64,000 nt of DNA, taken from assembly GCA_964639765.1 (NCBI GenBank), contig CAZXEN010000008.1, positions 1 through 64,000 on the forward strand. The letters are read 5' to 3'. The position numbers were made by a program, and so were the translations under genes. The notes beneath the pieces were generated by a model. The model did not search any database, was not told the origin of the DNA, and saw only the letters and a list, made by a program, of their open reading frames with translations. Positions 25,901 to 34,012 of the stretch are shown here, in pieces (positions within the stretch are counted from its first letter, which is position 1; each line of letters begins with the position of its first letter). This DNA comes from Scybalousia_A sp964639765 (lineage in GTDB: Bacteria > Bacteroidota > Bacteroidia > Bacteroidales > P3).

Positions 25901-26278
25901 CACTACAAGTTTTTCTCCTTTGTTTAAACGGTTCAACACCTGCAGCCTTAGAACTGCATTGTCATTATTTACTGCAAGACTGCCTTTTTGCTTGTCCATC
26001 AAGGCAGGATAAAAGACTGTATGTTTTGTTTCATAATCTTTTTCATTGTCTTCCAGCAAAGTTTCCAAATCATTGTAGAGGTAGGCCGCCTCTTCCTTGC
26101 TTTCCATGATGACAAGATGAACATTGTCTTTCAATATGTTGTTCAATCCGGCTATGATAAAAGAAAAAGCACTGCCCACGCAAGAGTTTAATACTATTTT
26201 TCCGTCTTTGCTTCCTATATGTTCTGCAAGTCCTTTAAGGCTGCTGTGTTTTATATAAGTTTCTACAACTTTTTTCAT
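22904..26278 (-). CDS. mfd: Transcription-repair coupling factor
   Basis: A 1124-residue Mfd, the translocase that removes stalled RNA polymerase and recruits UvrA. Domain order is normal: UvrB-like N-terminal part, RNA polymerase-interacting domain ('LKPGDYVTHIDYGIGRFSGLEKL', about residue 430), helicase motif I 'CGDVGFGKTEVA', motif II 'IIDEEQ', motif III 'LTATPIPRTL', motif VI 'QLRGRVGRS', and the C-terminal TRCF domain. The -7 box at 26283-26290 lies so close that the message may be leaderless. It is divergent from sufD. Confidence 0.97.
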   Translation of the reverse strand: MKKVVETYIKHSSLKGLAEHIGSKDGKIVLNSCVGSAFSFIIAGLNNILKDNVHLVIMESKEEAAYLYNDLETLLEDNEKDYETKHTVFYPALMDKQKGSLAVNNDNAVLRLQVLNRLNKGEKLVVVSYIEAIEEKVVEKRALDERKIIVRQEESLSIDDLLLELDDYGFECVDFVVQSGQYAIRGGILDVYSFAEQLPYRIEMNGDKVESLRTFDIATQLSIEEKTSFVIIPDLEGQGNKNPDNQESSAKEEDRVSLFSYLNESSIIWARNLAIALEKTSVVYEAQEMKNSFLTRKEIESSLSNFTLVETGLSLSKTNTTSFDFATSSQPSFNQDFSLFADKLEELSLQGYDNMFFVRDEKQKARIQNIIKEYENRDKIIKVRYLDYSIAYGFIDNERKQSFFTDHQLFNRYNRYHIQDNSDKRESITIDELLNLKPGDYVTHIDYGIGRFSGLEKLNNNGREQEAIRLIYKNNDILYVSIHSLHKISRYTSSEGTEPKLNKLGSNAWQVLKERTKKKVKDIAKDLIRLYAQRKASKGFAFSEDSYLQNTLEASFIYEDTPDQYKTTKAVKRDMEKDYPMDRLVCGDVGFGKTEVAIRAAFKAVNDSKQVAVLVPTTILAFQHYKTFSERLSNMPCKVDYLNRFRSTKDKNQILQNLKAGKIDILIGTHAIVSKNVEFKDLGLLIIDEEQKFGVSIKEKIKQMKVNVDTLTLTATPIPRTLQFSLMGARDLSVINTPPPNRQPVSTEIISVEKYASKENPNDYSPYQQIKKAIVNELNRGGQVFFVHNRIQSLESIHSLLKKLVPQARIAIGHGQMDGKELEKIMMDFINEEYDILLSTTIVENGLDIPNVNTIIISDAHNYGLSDLHQLRGRVGRSNKKAFCYLLIPSEETLTEQAYKRLQAICEFSSIGSGFALSMRDLDIRGAGNILGAEQSGFISDIGYDTYNKILAEAMEELKETEFSYIYTEEKNDYVKECVIETDLEVLIPDNYISNIAERFKIYKELDSMTEEEDLERLQKELKDRFGKIPQQTLDLFDIVRIRKMAKEMAVEKLVLKRDKAQLTFVRNKDSEFYSSEKFQRILLFANQFPQRCLLKEDNDSLTLVVKDIKTVLQVKQMFNYLLK

Positions 26279-26282
26279 ACTG

Positions 26283-26290
26283 CAAAATTA
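26283..26290 (-). promoter_or_regulatory. -7 box abutting the mfd start codon
   Basis: TAATTTTG on the minus strand ends four bases before the ATG (26278), so the predicted start site is at or next to the start codon. No good -33 element at standard spacing. Confidence 0.4.
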
Positions 26291-26342
26291 CAAAAAATAT
26301 ACAATATCAGCCTTGCAAAAAACAAGTCTTGATTTGCTCAAA

Positions 26343-26428
26343 AAAAGATTAGGACTTTTTTTTAAAAGATCAAGACTTTTTTCAAAAAGATCAAGACTTT
26401 TGACCCTAAAAACTAAGACTTTTTTGAG
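26343..26428. repeat. Four imperfect copies of an AAGACTTTTT-type repeat
   Basis: Units of about 20-23 bases at 26343, 26364, 26384 and 26407, with cores AGGACTTTTT, AAGACTTTTT, AAGACTTTTG and AAGACTTTTT. Each core is preceded by an A-rich stretch containing GATC or a similar word. The array lies in the divergent mfd/sufD spacer. Confidence 0.75.
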
Positions 26429-26513
26429 AGATTTGAAAAAAATTGATAATCTGTACTTTATGATTTTACAATAAAATCCGTTTTTTTGCGTTACCCTTAA
26501 AAACTGGAATTAG

Positions 26514-27551
26514 ATGACAATAGATAATAAGTGCGAATGCTTTGCTTGTAATATTCCTTCTTTGGATACCATAAAGATAAAGAAACATAACGGGAAGTTT
26601 GTCCCTCAAGACAGTATTGTGTTCAATTGTTTGAAGGGTAATATCAAAGTGGAAAACCTTGGAAACAACCACTCAGTGATAACTATAAAGGAAAACACAA
26701 CCATAGAAAGACCAATACAGATAATAAATCTGCTGGACAAGGAAAACAACGAGGAAGAAGAGGAAAAGATAGATATAATAGTCGGAGAAAGCTCAAGAAT
26801 CACTATCCTTTATTGCGATGATACCCTTCCTAAGACGACCTCCAATACACTGCACAACATAAATGTGGAGCTGAAATCTTGTTCTTCCATGGCGTTTTAC
26901 AAAATGGAGAACGTAAACAATTCCACAAGCATAACCTCCAACATAGTCTTTAATCTTACCAACGAGGTTAGCCTACAGACTTTCTTCCTTACTCTCAATG
27001 GAGGCAAGCTGACCAACAACATACGTGTGAATTTCAATGCTGAACATTCTTTTGCCGACCTCAATGGCTTGTATCTTATGGACAGGGAGCAGAGCGTGGA
27101 AAATGTTGTCAAGGTGTTCCATTACAAGGACGACTGCAAAAGCACACAACTTTTCAAGGGTATATTGGACGATGAAGCAAAAGCGAATTTTATAGGACAT
27201 GTTCTGGTGGATTACTATGCAAAAAACAATGAAGCACGACAAACCAACAACAACATCCTGCTTACAGACAAGGCTAAGGTAAACACCCATCCTGTTCTGG
27301 AAATATACAACGATGATGTGCAGTGTTCCCATGGCGCAACAACAGGACAGTTGGACGAAAATGCCCTGTATTACCTTAGAAGCCGCGGAATATCGGGCAA
27401 ACAAGCAAAGATGCTGTTGATGAATGCTTTCTGTCAGAGCGTGTTGAACAAAAGCGAGATAAAAGAACTGCAGGAAGGTTTGTCTTCAATGATAGAAAAG
27501 CGTCTGCAAGGAGAACTTTCCATGGAAAATCCTTTTAAAATAGAGTTGTGA
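26514..27551 (+). CDS. sufD: SufD-like Fe-S cluster assembly protein
   Basis: A 345-residue protein of the SufB/SufD family, shorter than the usual ~430. The C-terminal core is clear: 'DDEAKANFIGHVLVDYYAKNNEARQTNNNILL', 'INTHPVLEIYNDDVQCSHGATTGQLDENALYYLRSRGIS' (first residue V-N-T-H) and 'AKMLLMNAFCQSV'. SufD is the non-catalytic half of the SufBC2D scaffold for cluster assembly. The N-terminal part is divergent. No sufB, sufC or sufS is in the window. Its stop codon is one base before nadK, so the two are translationally linked. Confidence 0.85.
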   Translation: MTIDNKCECFACNIPSLDTIKIKKHNGKFVPQDSIVFNCLKGNIKVENLGNNHSVITIKENTTIERPIQIINLLDKENNEEEEEKIDIIVGESSRITILYCDDTLPKTTSNTLHNINVELKSCSSMAFYKMENVNNSTSITSNIVFNLTNEVSLQTFFLTLNGGKLTNNIRVNFNAEHSFADLNGLYLMDREQSVENVVKVFHYKDDCKSTQLFKGILDDEAKANFIGHVLVDYYAKNNEARQTNNNILLTDKAKVNTHPVLEIYNDDVQCSHGATTGQLDENALYYLRSRGISGKQAKMLLMNAFCQSVLNKSEIKELQEGLSSMIEKRLQGELSMENPFKIEL

Positions 27552-27552
27552 T

Positions 27553-28449
27553 ATGGTGATTGCTATCTTTGGGAAAGTGCCTGAGAAACACAAAGACCGT
27601 GAGTTGATAGGTGTATTGTTCAAGAACCTTTTGAGAATATACGACAAGATATTTGTATGGCAAGCCTTGTATGAAGCAATCAAAGACCTTTTGGACAATA
27701 ATGACAAGATATGTCTTTTCTCTCAAAAAGAAGACTTGAAAGACTACGACGGAGTGCTGCTTTCCTTGGGTGGTGATGGCACTATGCTGGATACTGTTGA
27801 TTTTGTAATGGGAACAAAGACTGCTGTTTTGGGTTTGAATCTTGGACATCTTGGTTTCCTTACCTCCGCAGGTAGGGAGGATATACAAAATCTTTGCAGT
27901 GAGTTGCAGAAAAACAATTTCTCCATAGAGAAAAGACCTATATTGGAGGTGGATTTTTCGCATTTTGGAAGAGAAAAGCATTTTGCGGTGAATGAAACCT
28001 GTTTTCTTTCGACCAACAGAGGCAGTATTATAGACCTGGAAGTGGATATTGATGCCAAATATCTGACAACCTATTCAGGAGATGGAATTATTGTTGCCAC
28101 ACCAACAGGAAGTACGGCTTATTCTATGTCTGCCGGTGGCCCGATAATAAGTCCCAAGAGCAGATGTCTTTGTCTTACTCCTATTGCTCCTCATAATCTT
28201 ACCTTCAGACCGATAATTGTCTCAGATGATGATGAGATAAATATACATATACCAAAGAACGAAGACCCTTGTAAGGTAGTTGTGGACGGATATAGCATAT
28301 TGGAAGCCAACGAAGGCGATGTCCTGATAAAGAAATCACCTTATGATTGGAATCTTGTCCGTTTGGAAAACCAAGATTTTTTTCAGGCGATAAGGGATAA
28401 GCTTATGTGGGGAACAAAACCAAAATACTTGGAAGAAAACAGACTATGA
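27553..28449 (+). CDS. nadK: NAD kinase
   Basis: A 298-residue ATP/polyphosphate-dependent NAD kinase that makes NADP. The signature 'LLSLGGDGTMLDTV' (GGDGT, near residue 75), 'NLGHLGFLT' and 'GDGIIVATPTGSTAYSMSAGGPIISP' are all present. Packed in an operon: one base after sufD, and its stop overlaps the hflX start. Confidence 0.96.
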   Translation: MVIAIFGKVPEKHKDRELIGVLFKNLLRIYDKIFVWQALYEAIKDLLDNNDKICLFSQKEDLKDYDGVLLSLGGDGTMLDTVDFVMGTKTAVLGLNLGHLGFLTSAGREDIQNLCSELQKNNFSIEKRPILEVDFSHFGREKHFAVNETCFLSTNRGSIIDLEVDIDAKYLTTYSGDGIIVATPTGSTAYSMSAGGPIISPKSRCLCLTPIAPHNLTFRPIIVSDDDEINIHIPKNEDPCKVVVDGYSILEANEGDVLIKKSPYDWNLVRLENQDFFQAIRDKLMWGTKPKYLEENRL

Positions 28450-29654
28450 CGCAAGAACAGGACAGATGTGTTTTGGTGGGAGTGCAGACTCCGTATGTAA
28501 GTGATGAAAACCTGAAAGAGTATTTCGACGAGTTGGCTTTTCTTGTAAAGACTTTGGATGCTCAGGCAGTAAAGGTTTTTTTCCAGCGTCTTCCTATGAT
28601 AGACAGCAGAACATATGTCGGCACAGGAAAACTTGAGGAAATAGGGGAATATATCAGGGAAAAAGAGATAGAATGGGTGGTTTTTGATGATGAACTCTCA
28701 CCATCACAACTCAGGAACATAGAGCGGATACTCAACTGCAATGTTTTGGACCGCACACAAGTAATACTTAACATCTTTGCCAAAAGAGCAAGGACTTCCC
28801 ACGCAAAAACACAGGTAGCATTGGCTGAATACAAGTATATGCTTCCAAGACTTACACGTATGTGGACACACCTTGACAGACAAAAAGGAGGCCTTAATAT
28901 GCGTGGTCCTGGAGAAACGCAGATAGAAACAGACCGAAGGATATTGTTATCCAAAATATCCTTGTTGAAAGAAAAGCTTGTCAAGCTGGATAAACAGAAG
29001 ACCTTGCAGAGAAAGAACAGGGAAAGTCTCGTAAGAGTGGCTTTGGTGGGTTATACCAATGTTGGTAAATCCACAATGATGAACATGCTGTCAAAAAGTG
29101 AGGTTTTTGCAGAAAATAAGCTCTTTGCCACCTTGGATACCACTATACGCAAGGTCGTGATAGAGAATTTGCCGTTTCTTCTTACAGACACCGTCGGATT
29201 TATCAGAAAACTGCCGGAAACCCTTATGGAAAGTTTCAAAAGTACCTTAGATGAGGTAAAGGAAAGCGACCTTCTGATTCATGTTGTGGATATTTCACAC
29301 CCCGATTTTGAAAACCAGATAAACGTGGTTAATAATACCTTGAAAGAAATAGGGGCTATAGACAAACCAACCATACTTGTCTTTAACAAAATAGATAATT
29401 ACACCTATATAAAAAAAGAGGACGATGACCTTACCCCTAAGGAGAAGGTGAATTTCTCGCTTGCGGAACTCAGACAGACATGGATGGCAAAAAATGATTA
29501 CCCTACGGTTTTCATATCTGCAACGAACAAAGAAAATATTGAGGAGTTGAAGACACTTATGTATAACACCATAAAGAGTATCCATATTAAAATATATCCA
29601 TACAACAACTTTTTGTATGATATCTATGAAACAGAGACAGAAAATAATAACTAA
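28446..29654 (+). CDS. hflX: GTPase HflX
   Basis: A 402-residue ribosome-associated GTPase that splits stalled ribosomes. The start at 28446 overlaps the nadK stop as ATGA; a longer in-frame ORF from 28407 lies inside nadK and is rejected. The N-terminal HflX domain ends in 'GGLNMRGPGETQIETDRR'. The G domain has G1 'VGYTNVGKSTMMN', G3 'DTVGFIRKLP' and G4 'NKID'. The C-terminal part is short. Translational coupling to nadK is evident from the overlap. Confidence 0.96.
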   Translation: MTQEQDRCVLVGVQTPYVSDENLKEYFDELAFLVKTLDAQAVKVFFQRLPMIDSRTYVGTGKLEEIGEYIREKEIEWVVFDDELSPSQLRNIERILNCNVLDRTQVILNIFAKRARTSHAKTQVALAEYKYMLPRLTRMWTHLDRQKGGLNMRGPGETQIETDRRILLSKISLLKEKLVKLDKQKTLQRKNRESLVRVALVGYTNVGKSTMMNMLSKSEVFAENKLFATLDTTIRKVVIENLPFLLTDTVGFIRKLPETLMESFKSTLDEVKESDLLIHVVDISHPDFENQINVVNNTLKEIGAIDKPTILVFNKIDNYTYIKKEDDDLTPKEKVNFSLAELRQTWMAKNDYPTVFISATNKENIEELKTLMYNTIKSIHIKIYPYNNFLYDIYETETENNN

Positions 29655-29686
29655 ATATTAACAATCAAAAAAAAGGAGAAAGAATT

Positions 29687-30532
29687 ATGTTATTTTTAAA
29701 CGCAACACCTAAAGCAGAAACTGCACCTTTTGACATGATAAACAGCATTATTCAATGGTGTACTCAAAACGGATTAAGTGCAATACAAAAGATAGTTATT
29801 GCAGTAATAGTATTGTGGGTTGGTTTTAAACTTATCAAGTTTGTCAAAAAGAGAGTCAAGAAAATGTTTGACAAAAACAACCTTGATGCGACTCTTCGCC
29901 CAGTAATACTTTCTGGCATAAGCATAGTGTTGAAAATACTCTTGATTATATCAGTGGTAGGTTATGTCGGCATTCCTATGACTTCATTTATCGCCTTGTT
30001 GGGTGCTGCCGGTTTGGCTGTAGGTATGGCTCTTAGCGGTACTATACAAAATTTTGCCGGTGGTATTCTTATATTGGTTTTCCGTCCTTTCAAACTGGAA
30101 GACTATATCTCTACACAAGGTTTTGAAGGTACTGTAAAAAGTATTAAAATCTTCTCAACCGTGATAAATACCGTTGATAACAAAGTAGTAACTCTTCCTA
30201 ACGGAACCCTGTCTGCAGGAAATATAACAAACTATTCGGCTATGGGACAAAGACGTATAACAGTTTCTCCTGTGATGGCTTTGGGAACAGACGTGGAAAA
30301 GGTAAAAGAAGGTATAAAAACCATTATAGAAGCCAATGAAAAGATACTTAAAGAACCTGCTTACAGCTTGGTTACAATAATAAACGACGGTTCTGTAAGC
30401 CTTGATGTAAGAGTTTGGTGCGAAACAGCAGATTATTGGCCTGTAAATGACTATTTGAACAAAGAAATATATAATTATTTGAGAGAAAACAATATCTTGG
30501 CTCCTTATACAAGGGTGGATATAATGAAATAA
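29687..30532 (+). CDS. mscS: Small-conductance mechanosensitive channel (MscS family)
   Basis: A 281-residue inner-membrane channel that opens under osmotic downshock. Three hydrophobic segments lie in residues ~25-130, and the pore-lining helix is 'GAAGLAVGMALSGTIQNFAGG'. The cytoplasmic beta domain ('FKLEDYISTQGFEGTVKSI', 'VVTLPNGTLSAGNITNYS') and the C-terminal alpha/beta domain follow. It lies 32 bases after hflX, as the last gene of the sufD-nadK-hflX-mscS run. Confidence 0.95.
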   Translation: MLFLNATPKAETAPFDMINSIIQWCTQNGLSAIQKIVIAVIVLWVGFKLIKFVKKRVKKMFDKNNLDATLRPVILSGISIVLKILLIISVVGYVGIPMTSFIALLGAAGLAVGMALSGTIQNFAGGILILVFRPFKLEDYISTQGFEGTVKSIKIFSTVINTVDNKVVTLPNGTLSAGNITNYSAMGQRRITVSPVMALGTDVEKVKEGIKTIIEANEKILKEPAYSLVTIINDGSVSLDVRVWCETADYWPVNDYLNKEIYNYLRENNILAPYTRVDIMK

Positions 30533-30552
30533 AGAAAATAAAACAAAAGGTT

Positions 30553-30581
30553 GATTGGTTTCCTTGGTCGGAAATCCAGTC
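30553..30581 (+). terminator. Weak terminator-like hairpin after mscS
   Basis: GATTGGTTTCC (30553-30563) can pair with GGAAATCCAGTC (30570-30581) with one bulge and a G-U pair; only a short T-rich stretch follows. Confidence 0.4.
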
Positions 30582-30617
30582 AGTCTTATTTAATTTTTAA
30601 ACTTTTGTCCCAATAAC

Positions 30618-30648
30618 TTGTGGTTACAGAGAAAAATATATAACTTTG
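30618..30648 (+). promoter_or_regulatory. Promoter of the DUF4810/DUF799 lipoprotein pair
   Basis: TTG (30618-30620), 20 bases, TAACTTTG (30641-30648). The implied start site near 30653 rules out a TTG start at 30646 and supports ATG 30676. Confidence 0.6.
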
Positions 30649-30675
30649 CACTCACAAACTTATATAAGATGCTTA

Positions 30676-31041
30676 ATGAATAGAAAAAGTTTTATAATAA
30701 TCCTGTTGGTCGGTGTTTTGTTTTTGTCTTGCACCAAGACTTTGTATGATTACAAAGATTATGATGACGCTGTTTACAGCTATATCTCAAAAGATGAGAC
30801 TACAGATGTAAGAAACATAGCTAAAAGTTATCAATCCATTGTAGGGAAAAAGGAAATGAAGAAAAAAAAGACTGATTTCAATCCGGAAAGAATACCTCCT
30901 GGTGCGTGTGCAGACTATGCTTATATCCTTTATCAACAAAAAGATACTGCAGGTGCAAATGTCTGGTTTGCAAAGGAAATAGAACTCTATCCTGAAAGTG
31001 AAGCATATATCGTTAAACTAAAACAAGAACTTGGGCTATGA
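30676..31041 (+). CDS. DUF4810-type lipoprotein
   Basis: A 121-residue lipoprotein (lipobox 'VLFLSC', then TKTLYDYKDYDDAVYSYI). Length and features ('LYDYKDYD...Y', 'RIPPGACADYAYILYQQKDTAGANVWFAKEIELYPES') fit the DUF4810 family, which in Proteobacteria is encoded beside CsgG-like and DUF799 (GNA1162) lipoproteins. The function of this trio is not known; assembly of an outer-membrane complex or secretion channel has been considered because of CsgG. The stop codon overlaps the start of the next gene as ATGA, so the two are translationally coupled. Confidence 0.7.
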   Translation: MNRKSFIIILLVGVLFLSCTKTLYDYKDYDDAVYSYISKDETTDVRNIAKSYQSIVGKKEMKKKKTDFNPERIPPGACADYAYILYQQKDTAGANVWFAKEIELYPESEAYIVKLKQELGL

Positions 31042-32480
31042 AGAAATTAGTGCTTATATTGTCTGTTTTGATTATGTTTTCTTCTTGTGGTATTTTCAAA
31101 AAACCTGCAAAAGAAAATGATAATGCTGATAAATCTGCCGTAAAGACCGAAAAAACAATATCGGAAAAAGAGAAAAAGAAACAGAAGGACAAAGAATTTG
31201 AGAAGAGACGCAAAGAAAAAGCCAAAGAGCAGAAGATAGCCAACAAAGAGTTTGAGAAAAAGAAAAAGCAAGAGGAGAAAGAGAAGAAGAGAAAGGAGAA
31301 AGAACAAGACAGATTAATAAAGAATTCTGCCAAAAGCGAAAGACAAAGAATAAAGGAAGAGAGAAGAAAAGAGAAGGAATCTTTGCTTTCTTCCCAGAAA
31401 CTTGCTGAACAGGAAGCAAAAGAAAAGGCAAAGATAGAAAAAGAACTTGAAAAGCAGGAAGAAAACAGGATAAAAGAAGAACAGAGACAGGAAGAACTGC
31501 TTGCAAAACAAGAAAAGAAAACTGCCGAGGACTCTATCAGGGACGAACAAGAGCAGAAAAAAGAGGAACTAAGGAAGAAAATAGAACAGATAGAGACAGA
31601 GAAAAAGAAAAAAGAGGAAGAGGAAAGAAAATATTTTGAAAGCCTCAGCACGATGGACCAGATAGTCTATCGTATGCAGCACCCTGAACAGGCCGAAGAA
31701 AAGGAAGACAAAGAAGAAATAACCGAAAACAAAAAAGAATTTGATATAAACAACTATACCGATGAAGACGTCATAGCTCTTTCGGACAAAGAAAAAAAGA
31801 GAATACTCGCTTCCAAAGACAAAAAGGAAGGGAATTTCATTACACGTGCATACAAGAAAGCTTTTCCAAAGAAAGTTCCCAGAAGTGAAGCTTATCCTAA
31901 AATATATATAGAACAACCTAAATCTTTGCTTGTTCTTTATCCATGGAACCGTTCAGAATACAGACAGGCAAGTGAAATGGCTTACACTTCTTGTGTAAAA
32001 GAACTGTCCCAAAAAGGATATTATTTGCCTTCTGCTCTTGTTTTTATGGACGAAATAAAAAAAGATACACTCCTTTCCACCCAATTTGTCAACATAGACA
32101 AAATAAAGGAATGTAAGACTTTGTACAATGTGGATGCTGTTATGCTTCTTACTATCTACAGAGTGGAAAAACCTTGGTGGAGTACTAATATAAATGTTGT
32201 GGCTCACTATGATTTAATATCCACTTCAACGGGTGATACATTATTTACCCGTCATGCAGATTTTAATTATGATTCTCCTATGCCGCTAAAGACCAAAAAC
32301 AACGATAAACTTATAACTGAACCGGAAGTGTCCTTGTATTTGGGATTATTTGAGCAGATGCAGAAATATGTCCTTTTGGATATGCCTGTGGGACCTTATC
32401 ATGAAAACTATGGAAAGGACAAGAACAAACGTTCTCAACCTAAGGAGAATAAATACAAAGTGAATATCAAACCAAGTTAG
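31038..32480 (+). CDS. DUF799 (GNA1162-like) lipoprotein with a long Lys/Glu-rich segment
   Basis: A 480-residue lipoprotein (lipobox 'MFSSC'). Residues ~25-260 are almost entirely Lys, Glu, Gln and Arg, predicted as a long helix or coiled coil. Residues ~285-460 match the DUF799 lipoprotein family ('KSLLVLYPWNRSEYRQASEMAY', first twenty residues typical of its 'P.N.S' opening, and 'YNVDAVMLLTIYRVEKPWWS'). Family members are usually about 215 residues, so the charged segment is an insertion between lipid anchor and domain. It could span the periplasm in the way TolA does, but that is inference. It overlaps the DUF4810 gene by four bases. No CsgG gene is adjacent. Confidence 0.7.
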   Translation: MKKLVLILSVLIMFSSCGIFKKPAKENDNADKSAVKTEKTISEKEKKKQKDKEFEKRRKEKAKEQKIANKEFEKKKKQEEKEKKRKEKEQDRLIKNSAKSERQRIKEERRKEKESLLSSQKLAEQEAKEKAKIEKELEKQEENRIKEEQRQEELLAKQEKKTAEDSIRDEQEQKKEELRKKIEQIETEKKKKEEEERKYFESLSTMDQIVYRMQHPEQAEEKEDKEEITENKKEFDINNYTDEDVIALSDKEKKRILASKDKKEGNFITRAYKKAFPKKVPRSEAYPKIYIEQPKSLLVLYPWNRSEYRQASEMAYTSCVKELSQKGYYLPSALVFMDEIKKDTLLSTQFVNIDKIKECKTLYNVDAVMLLTIYRVEKPWWSTNINVVAHYDLISTSTGDTLFTRHADFNYDSPMPLKTKNNDKLITEPEVSLYLGLFEQMQKYVLLDMPVGPYHENYGKDKNKRSQPKENKYKVNIKPS

Positions 32481-32509
32481 TCAAATAGCTGAACTTCGTT
32501 TTTATTGTT

Positions 32510-33862
32510 ATGGCAAAGGATAAAAAGATATATATCTGCAATAATTGTGGTTATCAGTCCTCATCTTATCTCGGCAAATGTCCAGAGTGCAATTCGTGGG
32601 GAAGTTTTGAAGAAATCATACAGACAGTCTCTTCAACCAAGCCGCAATCCAAGAATATTCCGTCAAATACTCCCATTCCTATCAGCAAGATAGAATATAA
32701 ACAGACTCTTAGAACCGATACCTTGGACAAAGAACTTAATAGGGTATTGGGAGGTGGCTTGGTTGCAGGCAGTGTTGTGCTTATCGGTGGAGAACCTGGC
32801 ATAGGCAAGAGTACTCTCCTTTTGCAGACGGCTCTGAACCTTAATAATTCTGCCGTTCTTTATGTGTCAGGCGAAGAATCTCCCGAGCAGATAAAACTCA
32901 GACAACTTAGAATGAACAAAAGTTCGGAGACTCTTCTGCTTCTAAGTGAAACAAAGGTTGAAAACATTCTTGAGATATCCCTGCAGGTCAATCCTTCTTT
33001 GCTGATAGTGGATTCTATCCAGACTATAGCGAGTCTTGAGGTTGAAAGTTTTGCGGGTTCTGTCACACAAATAAGAGCCTGTGCTGACAAACTTATAGAT
33101 TATGCCAAGACAAGCCGTGTCCCGCTTATACTTGTGGGACATATAACCAAGGAAGGCTCTTTGGCTGGTCCTAAAATTCTTGAGCACATGGTGGATACCG
33201 TGCTTCAATTTGAAGGAGACAAAAATTATGGATACAGAATATTGCGTTCCATAAAAAACCGTTTTGGTTCCACAGACGAAATGGGAATATATGAAATGAC
33301 ATCTGAAGGGCTTGTTCCTATAGACAACCCTTCTAAAATCCTAAGTCTGCAGAACGAAGAAAATCTTAGCGGTATTTCCGTCAGTGCCACAACGGAAGGA
33401 CGCAGATGCTTGATGATAGAAACACAAGCCCTTGTGTCTCCCTCTTATTACTCATCCCCACAAAGGGTTTCCAACGGTTTTGATATTAGAAGACTGAATA
33501 TGTTGCTTGCGGTTTTGGAAAAAAAAGCCGGAGTCAAGGTAAGCAATAAAGATGTCTTTTTGAATATAGCCGGAGGCTTGAGAGTCAGTGATCCAGCCAT
33601 AGATATTTCGGTTGTGGCTTCTATTATCTCCTCACATCAGGATGTATATATAGACAAAAAATATTGTTTTGCGGCAGAAATAGGACTTTCCGGCGAGGTA
33701 AGACCTGTCCCTTATATTGACAGACGTATAAAAGAAGCCGAAAATCTTGGTTTTACCCAAATATTCATAAGCAAATACAACAAAGAAAGCTTTTCCTCTA
33801 CAAAAATAAAACCGATATATCTGGCAAATATCTCAGACCTTATAGCTAACATCGTCTGCTAA
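32510..33862 (+). CDS. radA: DNA repair protein RadA
   Basis: A 450-residue RecA-like helicase that promotes branch migration in recombination repair. The N-terminal zinc finger is 'YICNNCGYQSSSYLGKCPEC'. The Walker A motif is 'GGEPGIGKST' (near residue 95), the RadA-specific 'KNRFGS' is near residue 250, and the C-terminal Lon-protease-like domain ends in 'EIGLSGEVRPVPYIDRRI'. Every expected element is present. It lies 29 bases after the DUF799 gene on the same strand. Confidence 0.97.
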   Translation: MAKDKKIYICNNCGYQSSSYLGKCPECNSWGSFEEIIQTVSSTKPQSKNIPSNTPIPISKIEYKQTLRTDTLDKELNRVLGGGLVAGSVVLIGGEPGIGKSTLLLQTALNLNNSAVLYVSGEESPEQIKLRQLRMNKSSETLLLLSETKVENILEISLQVNPSLLIVDSIQTIASLEVESFAGSVTQIRACADKLIDYAKTSRVPLILVGHITKEGSLAGPKILEHMVDTVLQFEGDKNYGYRILRSIKNRFGSTDEMGIYEMTSEGLVPIDNPSKILSLQNEENLSGISVSATTEGRRCLMIETQALVSPSYYSSPQRVSNGFDIRRLNMLLAVLEKKAGVKVSNKDVFLNIAGGLRVSDPAIDISVVASIISSHQDVYIDKKYCFAAEIGLSGEVRPVPYIDRRIKEAENLGFTQIFISKYNKESFSSTKIKPIYLANISDLIANIVC

Positions 33863-33951
33863 AACTTATACTTGTACATATAAGAAGAATACAAACAAAA
33901 CTTTGTTTTTGTATATTTGTATATAGGTATGGTATTGTAAACATAAACAAA

Positions 33952-33983
33952 AAAGTCTGCTACTTTTGATTGTAGCAGACTTT
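33952..33983 (-). terminator. Terminator of nifJ
   Basis: AAAGTCTGCTAC (33952-33963) pairs perfectly with GTAGCAGACTTT (33972-33983). On the minus strand a run of T follows. It lies 30 bases past the nifJ stop codon. Confidence 0.9.
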
Positions 33984-34012
33984 CAAATTTATTTATTATT
34001 ACTGAACAATGA

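Noticed and set aside
31013..31651. Long minus-strand Ser/Phe-rich ORF opposite the DUF799 gene
   Set aside because: It is the complement of the Lys/Glu-rich coding segment (GAA/AAA read as TTC/TTT); the plus-strand frame has a lipobox and a recognisable domain.
33886..33912. Terminator of radA at an ACAAACAAA/TTTGTTTTTGT imperfect palindrome
   Set aside because: The stem is A/T-only apart from one or two pairs and has a bulge; too weak to list as a feature.
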